From Jiangella mangrovi (GTDB lineage: Bacteria > Actinomycetota > Actinomycetes > Jiangellales > Jiangellaceae), in assembly GCF_014204975.1 (NCBI RefSeq), contig NZ_JACHMM010000001.1:5084001-5148000 (forward strand): a stretch of 64,000 bases of DNA, written 5' to 3'. The stretch's first letter is position 1. Every line of letters begins with the position of its first letter. The notes under the pieces are model-generated. The model was not told where the DNA came from and made no database searches. It saw only the letters and a program-made list of their open reading frames with translations. Made by a program: the position numbers and the translations under genes. This document shows positions 1 through 8,895 of this stretch, piece after piece.

Positions 1-189
1 GGCGACCCCGGCGACCTGCTGGTGCTGGCCGGCGGCGGCATCCACGCGCACCCGGGCGGCTCCGGCGCCGGGGTCACGGCCATGCGCGACGCGTGGGACG
101 CCGCGGTCACCGGCGAGGCGCTGGCCGACCGGGCCGAGCGCTCCCCCGCGCTGGCGGCGTCGCTCGCCCAGTTCGGGGCGAGGCCATGA
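1..189 (+). CDS. RuBisCO-like protein, C-terminal end (partial)
   Basis: Only the last 62 codons are in the window. The residues include GGGIHAHPGGSGAGVTAMRD followed by an AWDAAVTGE-like helix, which is the conserved C-terminal glycine-rich phosphate-binding loop and following helix of the RuBisCO large-subunit superfamily. Its stop overlaps the start of the next gene (ATGA), which codes for a four-carbon acid sugar kinase. In known D-apiose routes, RuBisCO-like proteins of the OiaC/OiaX type act on 3-oxo-isoapionate 4-phosphate made by such a kinase. That pairing makes a non-CO2-fixing RuBisCO-like enzyme far more likely than a true RuBisCO. The catalytic lysine region lies outside the window, so the exact reaction is open. 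Confidence 0.8.
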   Translation, partial: GDPGDLLVLAGGGIHAHPGGSGAGVTAMRDAWDAAVTGEALADRAERSPALAASLAQFGARP

Positions 190-1433
190 CCGCGGCCGGC
201 TTCTACGGCGACGACTTCACCGGCTCTGTCGACGCGCTGGTCCAGTTCCGCCGGGCCGGGTGCGACGGCGTCCTGGTGACCTCGGCCGACGGCGTGAAAG
301 GCGCGCTGGGCGGGGACCCGGACGTGGTGGGCATCGCAGGTGTCGCGCGGTCTCTGCCGACGGCTGAGCTGGAGGCCGAGGTGCGGCCCGCGCTCGTGCT
401 GCTGCGCGACCTGCGCGTCCCGGTCGTGCAGTACAAGGCCTGCTCGACGGCGGACTCCTCGCCGTCCGTGGGGAGCCTGGGCCGGGTCCTCGAGATCGCC
501 CGCGACGTGTTCGGCCCGGCGACCGTCCCGGCGCTGTTCGCCCAGCCCGACTTCGGCCGCTACACCGTCTTCGGCCACCACTTCGCCCGCGACGGCGAGC
601 GGGTATACCGGCTGGACCGGCAGCCGACCATGTCGACCCATCCGGTGACGCCGATGACGGAGTCCGACCTCGCCCGGCACCTCGGCGCGCAGACGGCGCT
701 GCCGGTCGGGTCGCTGCCCTGGACCGCGTACGAGGCCGGAGCGGACGCCGTCGCCCGCTTCTGGCAGGAGAGCGACGATGCCGCCGTCGTCTGCGACGGG
801 TTCACCGACGAGCATCTCGAGCTGATCGGCCGGGCCGTCCTCGCGGGCGACTCCCCGTTCGTGCTCGGCGCCGGCGGACTGAGCCTCGGCATCGGCCGGG
901 CGCTCGGCCGCGCGGCCACGCCCCCACCCACGAGCACGACGCCGTCGCCCGGTCCCACGCTGGTGCTGAGCGGCAGCGGCTCGCCGCGCACGGCCGCGCA
1001 GGTGGTGGCGGCCGAGCGGGCCGGCTGGACGACCGTCCACCTGCTCACGCCCGGCGCCGTCGACGAGGCCGTCGCCCTGCACGCCGCCGGAGACGACGTC
1101 GTCGTGCACACCACCCGGCCCGCGACGCCCGGCACGGGAACGGCCACCAGCAGCGAGATCGAGGAGCGGCTGGCCCGCATCGGCGCCGCCTGCCTGGCCC
1201 GCGACCCGCGCACCCGGCTGATCGTCTGCGGCGGCGACACCTCCGGCAACGTGCTGCGCCGGCTCGGCGCCGACTCCCTGGCGGTCGCCGCGCTGCCCTG
1301 GGGCAACGTCGCCCTCTGCCACGCGAGCGGAGCCCCGTTCGACCGGCCCGTCGAGGTCGTCCTCAAGGGCGGCCAGCAGGGCCACGACGACCTGTTCGAC
1401 GACGTCCGCACCGCCCGGCCCCGACGACTCTGA
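186..1433 (+). CDS. four-carbon acid sugar kinase family protein (OiaK-like)
   Basis: A 415-residue protein of the DUF1537 / four-carbon acid sugar kinase family. Residues 5-14 read GFYGDDFTGS, the N-terminal substrate-domain signature. Near residue 348, VCGGDTSGNV is the C-terminal nucleotide-binding signature, preceded by a LVLSGSGSPRTAAQV strand-loop. The ATG at 186 is preferred over an upstream in-frame start because it overlaps the RuBisCO-like stop and begins the conserved sequence directly. Family members phosphorylate threonate, erythronate, 3-oxo-tetronates or 3-oxo-isoapionate. Coupling to a RuBisCO-like gene favours 3-oxo-isoapionate kinase (OiaK), but substrate cannot be read from sequence alone. 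The next gene follows after 9 bases. Confidence 0.85.
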   Translation: MTAAGFYGDDFTGSVDALVQFRRAGCDGVLVTSADGVKGALGGDPDVVGIAGVARSLPTAELEAEVRPALVLLRDLRVPVVQYKACSTADSSPSVGSLGRVLEIARDVFGPATVPALFAQPDFGRYTVFGHHFARDGERVYRLDRQPTMSTHPVTPMTESDLARHLGAQTALPVGSLPWTAYEAGADAVARFWQESDDAAVVCDGFTDEHLELIGRAVLAGDSPFVLGAGGLSLGIGRALGRAATPPPTSTTPSPGPTLVLSGSGSPRTAAQVVAAERAGWTTVHLLTPGAVDEAVALHAAGDDVVVHTTRPATPGTGTATSSEIEERLARIGAACLARDPRTRLIVCGGDTSGNVLRRLGADSLAVAALPWGNVALCHASGAPFDRPVEVVLKGGQQGHDDLFDDVRTARPRRL

Positions 1434-1442
1434 AGGACACGG

Positions 1443-3434
1443 ATGCTCACCGACACCAGCAGCAGTCCCTTCGCGACGATGACCTCGCTCCGGCCGCGGT
1501 CGGCGGCGATCACCGGCGGCGGCCCGCTCGCCCGGCTGCGCGACCAGGCGCTCGCCGTCACGATCCCGACCATGGGCGAGATCATGTTCGACGCGGACAT
1601 CGCCCACGCCTACGAGAACTTCCTCGTGGCCGCGGGCGAGGTCGAGGGCACGCACGTCGGCCCGCCGTTCATGGACGGCGACCTCTACAAGTGGCTCGAG
1701 GCGGCGGTCGTGGTCGACGGCGAGGCCGGCGGCGAGTCGCCGTTCTCGGACTGGATCCGCCGGGCCGCGAAGGCGATCGCCGCCGCCCAGCAGGACGACG
1801 GCTACGTCCATACGAAGACCACGATCTCCGAGCGCACCGGCGGCGACCTGCGCCCGCTGCAGCGGCGGATGGACTTCGAGACCTACAACTTCGGCCACCT
1901 CATGACGCTGGCCTGCGTCCACCACCGGATGACCGGCGACGACGCCTACCTGACGCTGGCGACCAACGTGGCCGGCTACCTGCGCTCGGTGCTCGACGCC
2001 GACCCCGCGACGCTCGCCGACTGCAACATCTGCCCGTCGCACTACATGGGCCTGGTCGAGGTCTACCGCGCCACCGGTGACCGGCAGTACCTCGACCTCG
2101 CCGGTGCGCTGCTGGACCTGCACGGCGGCAAGGGCCGCGAGGGCAGCGACGACAACCAGGACGTGCTGCCGGTGCGCGACCAGCGCAAGGCCGTCGGCCA
2201 CTCCGTCCGGGCCAACTACCTGTACGCGGGCATGGCCGACTACGTCCTCGAGACCGGCGACGCCGAGATGCGCACCGCCCTGGAAAGCATGTGGGACGAC
2301 CTCGTCGGCACGAAGATCTACCTCACGGGCGGGTGCGGGGCGCTGTACGACGGCGCCTCCCCCGACGGCGCGCAGGACTTCTGGTCCGTCACCCGCGTGC
2401 ACCAGGCCTACGGCCGCGCCTACCAGCTGCCGCACACGACGGCGTACAACGAGTCGTGCGCGTCGCTGGGCCTCATCATGTGGGCCTGGCGGATGCTCGC
2501 GCTCACCGGCGACGCGAAGTACGCCGACGAGATCGAGCGGGTCCTCTACAACGCCCTGCCGGCCATGATCGGCCTGGACGGCAAGACGTACTTCTACACC
2601 AACCCGCTGCGCCAGGTCCGCGCGCTGCCGTACGCGCTGCGCCGGGCCGGCAACCCCACCGACAGCACGCCGCCGCCGTCGGAGCAGCGGGTCCGCCAGG
2701 AGTTCATGACGGCATGCTTCTGCTGTCCGCCGAACGTGGCCCGGTTCATCGCCGAGCTGCCCTACTACGTCGCCTCGCAGGGCGAGCGGGACCTGTGGGT
2801 GCACCAATACGTCGCCGGCACCGTCACCGCGCGGCTCGACGGCGTCGACGTGACCGTCGAGCAGACCACGGAGTACCCGGCCGAGGGGACGGTGCGCCTC
2901 GACGTCCGCGCGTCGGCGCCGGTGAGCGGGGCGATCCGGGTGCGGATCCCCGGCTGGGCGCCCGGCGCCCGGGTGAGCGTCGACGGCGAGCCCGCCGACG
3001 CCGTCGAGCACGGGTACGCCGTCATCGACCGCACGTGGACCGCGAACACCATCGTGGTCGAGCTGCCGATCCGGCCCCGCCTGGTCGCGGCGCACCACTT
3101 CGTGGAAGAGGCGACCAACCAGGTCGCCGTCGCCCGCGGGCCGGTCGTCTACTGCGTCGAGACCGCCGACCTTCCCGCCGGCACCGGCATCGAGACGGTG
3201 TACCTGCCCCGCGACGCCGTTCTGACCGAGCGGGCCGGCGACGGGCAGTTCGCCGGGCACGTGCTGCTCGAGGGCCGGGCGGCGACGATCCCGGTCTCCG
3301 TCCCCGACGGGCGGCTCTTCGCCGACCTCGGCGACACCGCGCCTCGACCCGTCGACGTCACGCTCGTCCCGTACGCCGTCTGGGGGAACCGCGGCCCCGG
3401 CGAGATGTCCGTCTGGCTCCCGCTCCTGCACTGA
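1443..3434 (+). CDS. GH127-type glycoside hydrolase (DUF1680)
   Basis: A 663-residue protein with the alpha/alpha barrel and trailing beta domains of DUF1680 (GH127). The zinc/cysteine catalytic centre known from HypBA1 is intact: an E-x-C pair in YNESCASLG (about residues 337-339) and a cysteine cluster at C425, C427 and C428 in ACFCCPPNVARF. There is no signal peptide, so it should act in the cytoplasm on imported oligosaccharides. Characterised members are beta-L-arabinofuranosidases, and one type removes aceric acid from rhamnogalacturonan II. Next to apiose-type genes and a sugar importer, a role on branched pectic side chains is an inference. The start is supported by AAGGAC a few bases upstream. 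Confidence 0.87.
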   Translation: MLTDTSSSPFATMTSLRPRSAAITGGGPLARLRDQALAVTIPTMGEIMFDADIAHAYENFLVAAGEVEGTHVGPPFMDGDLYKWLEAAVVVDGEAGGESPFSDWIRRAAKAIAAAQQDDGYVHTKTTISERTGGDLRPLQRRMDFETYNFGHLMTLACVHHRMTGDDAYLTLATNVAGYLRSVLDADPATLADCNICPSHYMGLVEVYRATGDRQYLDLAGALLDLHGGKGREGSDDNQDVLPVRDQRKAVGHSVRANYLYAGMADYVLETGDAEMRTALESMWDDLVGTKIYLTGGCGALYDGASPDGAQDFWSVTRVHQAYGRAYQLPHTTAYNESCASLGLIMWAWRMLALTGDAKYADEIERVLYNALPAMIGLDGKTYFYTNPLRQVRALPYALRRAGNPTDSTPPPSEQRVRQEFMTACFCCPPNVARFIAELPYYVASQGERDLWVHQYVAGTVTARLDGVDVTVEQTTEYPAEGTVRLDVRASAPVSGAIRVRIPGWAPGARVSVDGEPADAVEHGYAVIDRTWTANTIVVELPIRPRLVAAHHFVEEATNQVAVARGPVVYCVETADLPAGTGIETVYLPRDAVLTERAGDGQFAGHVLLEGRAATIPVSVPDGRLFADLGDTAPRPVDVTLVPYAVWGNRGPGEMSVWLPLLH

Positions 3435-3465
3435 CCCAGCTCACCCACTTCCGGAGGAAGCAGCC

Positions 3466-4128
3466 ATGACGCGGATCTCGTTCCTGCACACCGGGGCCGT
3501 CGTGATCCCGGTGTTCGCCGAGCTGGCGGCCACCCACCTGCCCGGCGTCGAGGTCCAGCACCTGCTGGACGACAAGATCGTCGCGGACCTCGGCGCCGAT
3601 CCCGAGGGCCGCGACGTCGCCGGCCGGCTGAGCGCGCTCGGGCGGACGGCGGTCGCCGCCGGCTCCGAGGCGCTGGTGTTCTCGTGCTCCTCGATCTCCG
3701 GCTTCGCCGTGGCGCTCCAGCAGGAGCTGGGCATCCCGGTGCTGCGGATCGACGAGGCCATGGCCGACCGCGCCGTCGAGGCCGGCCGGTCCGTCGCCGT
3801 CGTCGCGACCCTGCCGACCACCCTCGCCCCGACCGCCGCGCTGCTGCGCGAGCGGGCGGCGCTCCTGGGCGTGGAGATCGACCTCGACGAGGTCCTGGTC
3901 GAGGGCGCGTTCGCGGCCGTCAGCTCGGGCGACCGCGCGACGCACGACTCCCTCGTCGCCGCGGCCGTCCTCGCGCAGACCGCACGTCACGACGTCGTCG
4001 TCCTCGCCCAGGCGTCCATGGCCGGTGCGGCCGCGGGCCTGGACACCGGCGGCGTCCCCGTCCTGACGAGTCCGGAGCTCGGTGTCCGGCGCGTCGCGGA
4101 AACCCTGCATCTCGCCCCCCGCGCCTGA
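3466..4128 (+). CDS. Asp/Glu/hydantoin racemase superfamily protein
   Basis: A 220-residue protein with the two-domain racemase fold pattern: an N-terminal strand ISFLHTGAV, a first active-site loop VFSCSSISG with Cys74, and a second-half strand VVAT-type loop. In the second active-site loop, VVLAQASMAG, the usual cysteine is replaced by Ala183. Canonical racemases use a cysteine pair, so a one-base racemase, isomerase or decarboxylase-like role is more likely than standard racemisation. GGAGGAA lies 8 bases before the ATG. It is the fourth gene of the sugar operon, between the glycosidase and the binding protein, and probably handles a pathway intermediate. The real substrate is unknown. Confidence 0.75.
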   Translation: MTRISFLHTGAVVIPVFAELAATHLPGVEVQHLLDDKIVADLGADPEGRDVAGRLSALGRTAVAAGSEALVFSCSSISGFAVALQQELGIPVLRIDEAMADRAVEAGRSVAVVATLPTTLAPTAALLRERAALLGVEIDLDEVLVEGAFAAVSSGDRATHDSLVAAAVLAQTARHDVVVLAQASMAGAAAGLDTGGVPVLTSPELGVRRVAETLHLAPRA

Positions 4129-4180
4129 CCCCGGCGCCCCACACGCCACCCGACCCCCGTCGAGTCAAGGGAGACTCCCC

Positions 4181-5491
4181 ATGACCAGCACCCACCTCTC
4201 GCGGCGCTCCTTCCTCGGCGCCACCGTGGCCGGCGGCCTCGGCCTCGCCCTCAGCGGCTGCGGCTTCGGCCGGCAGGAGCAGGCCGCCGAAGGCGAGTCG
4301 ACGCTGTCCGTCTGGGACTCGTTCACCACCGAGCCCGTGAACACCTCGTTCGACGCGATCAACGAGGCCTTCTCGGCGGCCAACGACGGCGTCACCGTCG
4401 ACCGCAACATCGTCCAGTACGACCAGCTCACCGCGCTGGCGAAGACGGCCATGGCGTCCGGCGACGGCCCCGACCTCGTCTACTACTCCGTCGGCAAGGG
4501 CAACGCCGGCATCCTCGTCGACGCCGGGCTGCTGGCGCCGCTCGACGACATCGCGGAGCAGGCCGGCTGGACATCGTCGATCGCGCCGTTCGCGCTGCGC
4601 GAGGCCACGTTCGACGGCGTCCTCTACGGCCTGCCGAACGAGTCCGAGGTCAGCGGCTGGTGGTACAACAAGTCGCTGCTCGACCAGCACGGCCTGACGA
4701 TCCCCGAGACCCTCGACGACCTACTGGCGCTGACCGAGACCGCGAAGGGCCTGGGCATCGTCCCCGTGGCCTACGGGCAGGGCGACTTCTACACGTCGTT
4801 CTGGCTGTTCTCGCAGGTCGCGTGCAACATCATGCAGAGCGACGCGCTGGGCAAGCTGGTCTATGAGAACGACGGCGCCTGGAACAGCCCCGAGATGGTC
4901 CAGGCCATCCAGACCGTGTTCGTCGACTGGAACCAGGCCGGCGTGTTCGGCGAGAACGTCAACGCGCTGAAGGCCCAGGACGCCACCGACCTGTGGACCG
5001 GCGAGCAGGCGTTCCTGCTGGTCAACGGCTCGTGGGCGACGGGGACGCATGCGGAGGCGCTGCCCGACCGCGAGCTCGGCATGATGCCGCTGCCGTCGCT
5101 GAACGGCGAGCACCGCGTCTACTCCGCCGGCAGCGGCGGCGCGTTCTGGCTGTCGGCCAGCGCCAACGAGCCGGAGGTCGCGCAGGACTTCCTCGAGTAC
5201 GTGTTCAGCGACGACGCGCTGGCGATCTGGGTCGAGCAGGCCCAGCTGGTGCCGCCGGTGCAGTTCGACTCGTCGGCCTACGACACCAACGAGCTGCAGC
5301 AGCGCATCGCCACCGCCGCGTCGGGCGACGGCGACCCCGAGAAGAACCTCGGCTACCAGGTCAACCACGGCCTCGCCGCGGCGCCGTTCCTCAACATGAT
5401 GACCGAGGGCTTCCAGGCCATCATCGCCGGCGACAAGACGCCGCAGCAGCAGGCCGACGACCTCCAGGCGGCCTGGGAGGAGGGCTTGTGA
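4181..5491 (+). CDS. sugar ABC transporter substrate-binding lipoprotein
   Basis: A 436-residue extracellular solute-binding protein of family 1. The N terminus has a twin arginine (RRSFLG, residues 8-13), a hydrophobic core and the lipobox LSGC with Cys27, so it is probably Tat-exported and lipid-anchored. The mature part carries typical ESVWDSF-like first strand and YGLPNESEVSGWWYNK hinge-region patterns. AAGGGAGA precedes the ATG. The next gene starts inside its stop codon (GTGA), and two permease genes follow; no ATPase is encoded, so a shared MsiK-like ATPase elsewhere probably powers the system. Likely ligand: an oligosaccharide that the GH127 enzyme then cleaves (inference). Confidence 0.9.
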   Translation: MTSTHLSRRSFLGATVAGGLGLALSGCGFGRQEQAAEGESTLSVWDSFTTEPVNTSFDAINEAFSAANDGVTVDRNIVQYDQLTALAKTAMASGDGPDLVYYSVGKGNAGILVDAGLLAPLDDIAEQAGWTSSIAPFALREATFDGVLYGLPNESEVSGWWYNKSLLDQHGLTIPETLDDLLALTETAKGLGIVPVAYGQGDFYTSFWLFSQVACNIMQSDALGKLVYENDGAWNSPEMVQAIQTVFVDWNQAGVFGENVNALKAQDATDLWTGEQAFLLVNGSWATGTHAEALPDRELGMMPLPSLNGEHRVYSAGSGGAFWLSASANEPEVAQDFLEYVFSDDALAIWVEQAQLVPPVQFDSSAYDTNELQQRIATAASGDGDPEKNLGYQVNHGLAAAPFLNMMTEGFQAIIAGDKTPQQQADDLQAAWEEGL

Positions 5492-6456
5492 GCAGGACCG
5501 CCGCGCCACCGGCGGCCCCGCCCGCGGCGCGTCCACCGGCCGCGGGCGGGCGGCCCGGGCGACGCCGCTGGTCGCCGCGGGCGTGGAGCCCGGCGGCCCG
5601 GCTGGCCGCGGCGTTCCTCATCCCGGCGGTCGTGCTGTACCTGGTGTTCGTGCTGGTCCCGCTCGTGCAGTCGGTCTGGCTGTCGCTGCACGAGTGGGAC
5701 GGCGTCAACCCGGTCAAGACGTTCGTCGGGCTGGCCAATTACGCCGACCTGCTCGACGACCGGCTGTTCGGCGTCAGCGTCCGCAACACCCTGCTCTGGG
5801 TGGGGCTGGGGACGGCGGCGTCGCTGGCGGTCTCGCTGGGGCTGGCGCTGCTGGCCTGGGGCACGGGCCGCGGGTTCGCCGTGTTCCGGACGCTCTACTT
5901 CATGCCGCAGGTGCTGCCGACCGTCGTCGTCGGCATCGTGTGGGGCTGGATCTACCATCCCAGCTTCGGCGTGCTCAACCGGATCCTCGACGCCGTCGGG
6001 CTGGACTCGCTGCAGCGCGGCTGGCTGGGCGACCCGGACGTCGCCGTGTACGCGATCCTGGCCGCGTCGGTGTGGGCGTCGATCGGGCTCTCGTTCGTCA
6101 TCTTCTCCGCGGCGCTCAACAACGTGTCGGCGGAGCTGCTCGACGCCGCGAAGGTCGACGGCGCCAACGCGGTCCAGCGCTTCCGCCACGTCATCGTGCC
6201 GCAGCTGTCGCACGCCGTGACGCTGGTGACGTCGCTGCTGCTCATCCACAACTTCCAGGCCTTCGACATGGTGTGGGTGATGACCCGCGGCGGGCCGCAG
6301 AACAGCACCCAGCTGATCGCGACGTACACGTACCAGAACGCGTTCGCCGACAACCAGGTCGGCTACGGCGCCGCGCTGTCGGTGGTGCTGACGATGATCT
6401 GCCTGATCGTGACCGTGGTCTTCGTGCGGCTGCGCGAGCGAACGAGCGAGGTGTGA
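5488..6456 (+). CDS. sugar ABC transporter permease (MalF/UgpA type)
   Basis: A 322-residue integral membrane protein starting at GTG 5488, four bases overlapping the binding-protein stop. A proline/arginine-rich cytoplasmic N terminus of about 40 residues is followed by six membrane segments. The EAA loop that docks on the ATPase is visible as ELLDAAKVDGANAVQRFRHV. SLHEWDG after the first segment is typical of MalF/UgpA-type carbohydrate permeases. It works as the partner of the next gene product. Confidence 0.92.
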   Translation: MSRTAAPPAAPPAARPPAAGGRPGRRRWSPRAWSPAARLAAAFLIPAVVLYLVFVLVPLVQSVWLSLHEWDGVNPVKTFVGLANYADLLDDRLFGVSVRNTLLWVGLGTAASLAVSLGLALLAWGTGRGFAVFRTLYFMPQVLPTVVVGIVWGWIYHPSFGVLNRILDAVGLDSLQRGWLGDPDVAVYAILAASVWASIGLSFVIFSAALNNVSAELLDAAKVDGANAVQRFRHVIVPQLSHAVTLVTSLLLIHNFQAFDMVWVMTRGGPQNSTQLIATYTYQNAFADNQVGYGAALSVVLTMICLIVTVVFVRLRERTSEV

Positions 6457-6458
6457 CG

Positions 6459-7343
6459 ATGGCCGTCCCGACACTCACCGCACCACCCGCGGACCGCGAG
6501 CTGACGCCGTCGCCCCATCGGCCTCGGCGCGGCGGCTGGACCGCGCTGCGCTACGCCGCGCTCATCGGGGCCGCGCTGGTCTTCGTCGGCCCGTTCGTGT
6601 GGATCTGGATCTCCTCGCTGCGCAACTCCGCCGACATCGGCCGCGACCCGTTCGGCCTGCCGACGGAGCTGAACTGGGACAACTACTACAACGCGTTCGT
6701 GACCGGCCGGTTCGGCGCCTACCTCGGCAACACGTTCCTGTACGTGGCCTTCGTGGTGCCGCTGGTGGTGCTGCTGGCGTCGATGGCGGCGTACGCGCTG
6801 ACGCTGGTGCGCACGAAGATCACGACCCTGCTGTTCGTGCTGATGCTGCTGGGCGTCATGGTCCCGTTCCAGTCGATCATGATCCCCCAGTACTACGTGG
6901 TGCGCGACCTCGGGCTGCTGGGCAGCTACTGGGGCATCATCGTGCCGTCGCTGGCGCTGGGGCTGCCGTTCGGCGTCTTCCTCATGCGGGCGTTCTTCCT
7001 GGGCCTGCCCGGCGAACTGCGCGACGCCGCTCGTGTGGACGGGGCCAGCGAACTGCGGGTGTTCTGGCACGTCATGCTGCCGCTGGCCCGGCCCGGCATC
7101 CTGTCGCTGGCGGTGTTCCAGTTCATGTTCACGTGGAACGCGTTCCTCATCCCGCTGCTCTACGGCCAGCACGAGAACCTGCGGCCGGTGGCGTCGGGGA
7201 TCATGTTCTTCGTCGGCGAGTACAACACCGACCGCGCCGCCATCGCCGCCGCCGTCACGCTGACCTGCCTGCCGGTCATCGTCACGTACCTGTTCCTGCA
7301 GCGGTACTTCATCGCCGGCATGACGGCGGGAGCGCTCAAGTGA
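6459..7343 (+). CDS. sugar ABC transporter permease (MalG/UgpE type)
   Basis: A 294-residue permease, two bases after the previous stop, with six membrane segments and an EAA loop reading ELRDAARVDGASELRVFWHV. The segment WISSLRNSADI after the first helix and the C-terminal FIAGMTAGALK are typical of MalG/UgpE-type proteins. It forms the membrane channel with the gene before it. The stop codon overlaps a possible GTG start of the SorC-type regulator. Confidence 0.92.
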   Translation: MAVPTLTAPPADRELTPSPHRPRRGGWTALRYAALIGAALVFVGPFVWIWISSLRNSADIGRDPFGLPTELNWDNYYNAFVTGRFGAYLGNTFLYVAFVVPLVVLLASMAAYALTLVRTKITTLLFVLMLLGVMVPFQSIMIPQYYVVRDLGLLGSYWGIIVPSLALGLPFGVFLMRAFFLGLPGELRDAARVDGASELRVFWHVMLPLARPGILSLAVFQFMFTWNAFLIPLLYGQHENLRPVASGIMFFVGEYNTDRAAIAAAVTLTCLPVIVTYLFLQRYFIAGMTAGALK

Positions 7344-7375
7344 TTGAATCCGCCGTCGTCGGTAGAGTCGCCGCG

Positions 7376-8332
7376 GTGCCGAGCATCCCGTCCGAGCGCC
7401 TCGCCCTGCTGTTCAAGGTCGCGCACATGTACCACGTCGAGGGCCTGCGCCAGCCCGACATCGCGACCCGCCTGCACGTCACCCAGTCCAAGGTGTCGCG
7501 ACTGCTCAAAGAGGCCGTCAGCCTCGGCGTCGTCCGCACCGTCGTCGTCACCCCGCCCGGCGTGTTCGCCGAGCTCGAGTACGCGCTGCGCGAGCGGTAC
7601 GGCCTGCGCGACGTCGTCATCGCCGGCACCCAGTCCGACGACGAGGCGTCGGTGCTGGGGGCCGTCGGCGCGGCCGGCGCGGCGTACGTCGAGAGCACGC
7701 TGCTGCCCGGCGACCGCATCGGCATCTCGTCGCGGTCGCTCTCGCTGCTCGCCGTCGTCGAGGCCATGGCGCCGGTCCCCGCCCGCTCGGCCGAGGTGGT
7801 GGTGCAGATACTGGGCGCCATCGGCAACCCGGCCGTGCAGGTGCAGGCGACCCGGCTCACCGACCGGCTGGCCGAGCTGACCGGCGCCGAGCCCGTCTAC
7901 CTGGTCGCGCCCGGCGTCGTGGCGTCCCTGGAGGTGCGCGACGGGCTGCTGGCGGACCCGCACATCTCCCGCGCGGTCGCGGCGTGGGACTCGTTGACGA
8001 CGGTGCTGCTCGGCATCGGCAGCATGAGCACGTCACCGCTGCGCCGTCCGTCCGGCCCGGCGTTCCCGGCGCTGGACCTGGATGCGCTGTCCGCCGGCGG
8101 CGCCGTCGGCGACGTCTGCCTGAACTTCTTCGACGGCGACGGCGCCCCCGTCCACTCCGGGCTGCACGACCGCGTGCTCGGCATCAGCGCCGACGCGCTG
8201 CGGCAGGTGCCGCGGCGCATCGGGGTCGGCGGCGGGCCGCTCAAGGTCGACGCCATCCGCGGGGCGATCCGCGGCGGCTGGATCGACGTTCTGGTCACCG
8301 ACCAGCACACCGCGCGGCGGCTGCTCGCCTAG
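7376..8332 (+). CDS. SorC/DeoR-type sugar-responsive regulator
   Basis: A helix-turn-helix (residues about 10-55, with VEGLRQPDIATRLHVTQSKVSRLL) is followed by a SorC sugar-binding domain of about 250 residues with GIGSMSTSPLRR and RRIGVGGGPLKVDAI. Such proteins sense phosphorylated sugars and repress or activate their own operon. Two starts are possible: GTG 7340, overlapping the permease stop, or GTG 7376 (318 residues), used here because a -10-like TAGAGT at 7363-7368 lies 7 bases before it and no ribosome binding site is seen. It is the last gene of the carbohydrate operon and its likely regulator. It overlaps the opposite-strand CGNR gene by 4 bases at the stop. Confidence 0.87.
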   Translation: MPSIPSERLALLFKVAHMYHVEGLRQPDIATRLHVTQSKVSRLLKEAVSLGVVRTVVVTPPGVFAELEYALRERYGLRDVVIAGTQSDDEASVLGAVGAAGAAYVESTLLPGDRIGISSRSLSLLAVVEAMAPVPARSAEVVVQILGAIGNPAVQVQATRLTDRLAELTGAEPVYLVAPGVVASLEVRDGLLADPHISRAVAAWDSLTTVLLGIGSMSTSPLRRPSGPAFPALDLDALSAGGAVGDVCLNFFDGDGAPVHSGLHDRVLGISADALRQVPRRIGVGGGPLKVDAIRGAIRGGWIDVLVTDQHTARRLLA

Positions 8333-8895
8333 GTCGTCCGGCTCTGGCGGTGCCGGGCGTTCTTGACGCGGTTCTGACAGGTGAGGCCACAGAAGCTGCG
8401 GGTGCCGTTCTTCGACCGGTCGACATAGACGCGATCACAGACCGGTGCGGAGCAGACGCCGAGCCGTCCGACTCCCGCGCTGCCCAGGGCCATGGTGAGC
8501 GCGGCCGCGCAACCCGCGGCCCAGCCGTCGCCGAGCCGGTCGGACGGGCCGTGGAAGTGCATGTCCCAGGTGTCGTCGTGCGGGTCCAGCCTCGGCATCG
8601 GGCGAGCCCAGGACAGCAGGGCGTTGGTCGCGACCGCCGCCGAGCCGAGGTCCTCGTCGGCCGCCGCCTCGAAGATCCGCCGTGCGTCGTGCGCGAAGCG
8701 GGCGAGCACCCGCACGTCACGGTCCTCGACGACGGGCCGCCCTTCGTCCCGCACGAGGATCCGGCCCAGCTCGTCGCGGAGGCCAGGACCCGTCGGAGCA
8801 TGCGCCGGCCGGCCGCCGGCATGGTCGCAGGTCTGGGCGTTGACGAGCTCGGCGGCGATCGTCAGCAGGTCCACCACGTGACTGTCAAAACGCAT
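8329..8895 (-). CDS. CGNR zinc-finger (ABATE-type) protein
   Basis: A 188-residue protein. The first about 130 residues resemble the helical ABATE domain, opening with LLTIAAELVN. The last about 45 residues hold a zinc ribbon with CSAPVC and CGLTCQNRVKNARHR, the CGNR motif with Gln in place of Gly. These proteins are probable stress-related transcription regulators. The start is leaderless-looking: TAGACT at 8902-8907 lies 6 bases before the ATG on the minus strand. It is divergent from the MFS gene with only 31 bases between, so it probably controls that gene. Confidence 0.85.
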   Translation of the reverse strand: MRFDSHVVDLLTIAAELVNAQTCDHAGGRPAHAPTGPGLRDELGRILVRDEGRPVVEDRDVRVLARFAHDARRIFEAAADEDLGSAAVATNALLSWARPMPRLDPHDDTWDMHFHGPSDRLGDGWAAGCAAALTMALGSAGVGRLGVCSAPVCDRVYVDRSKNGTRSFCGLTCQNRVKNARHRQSRTT

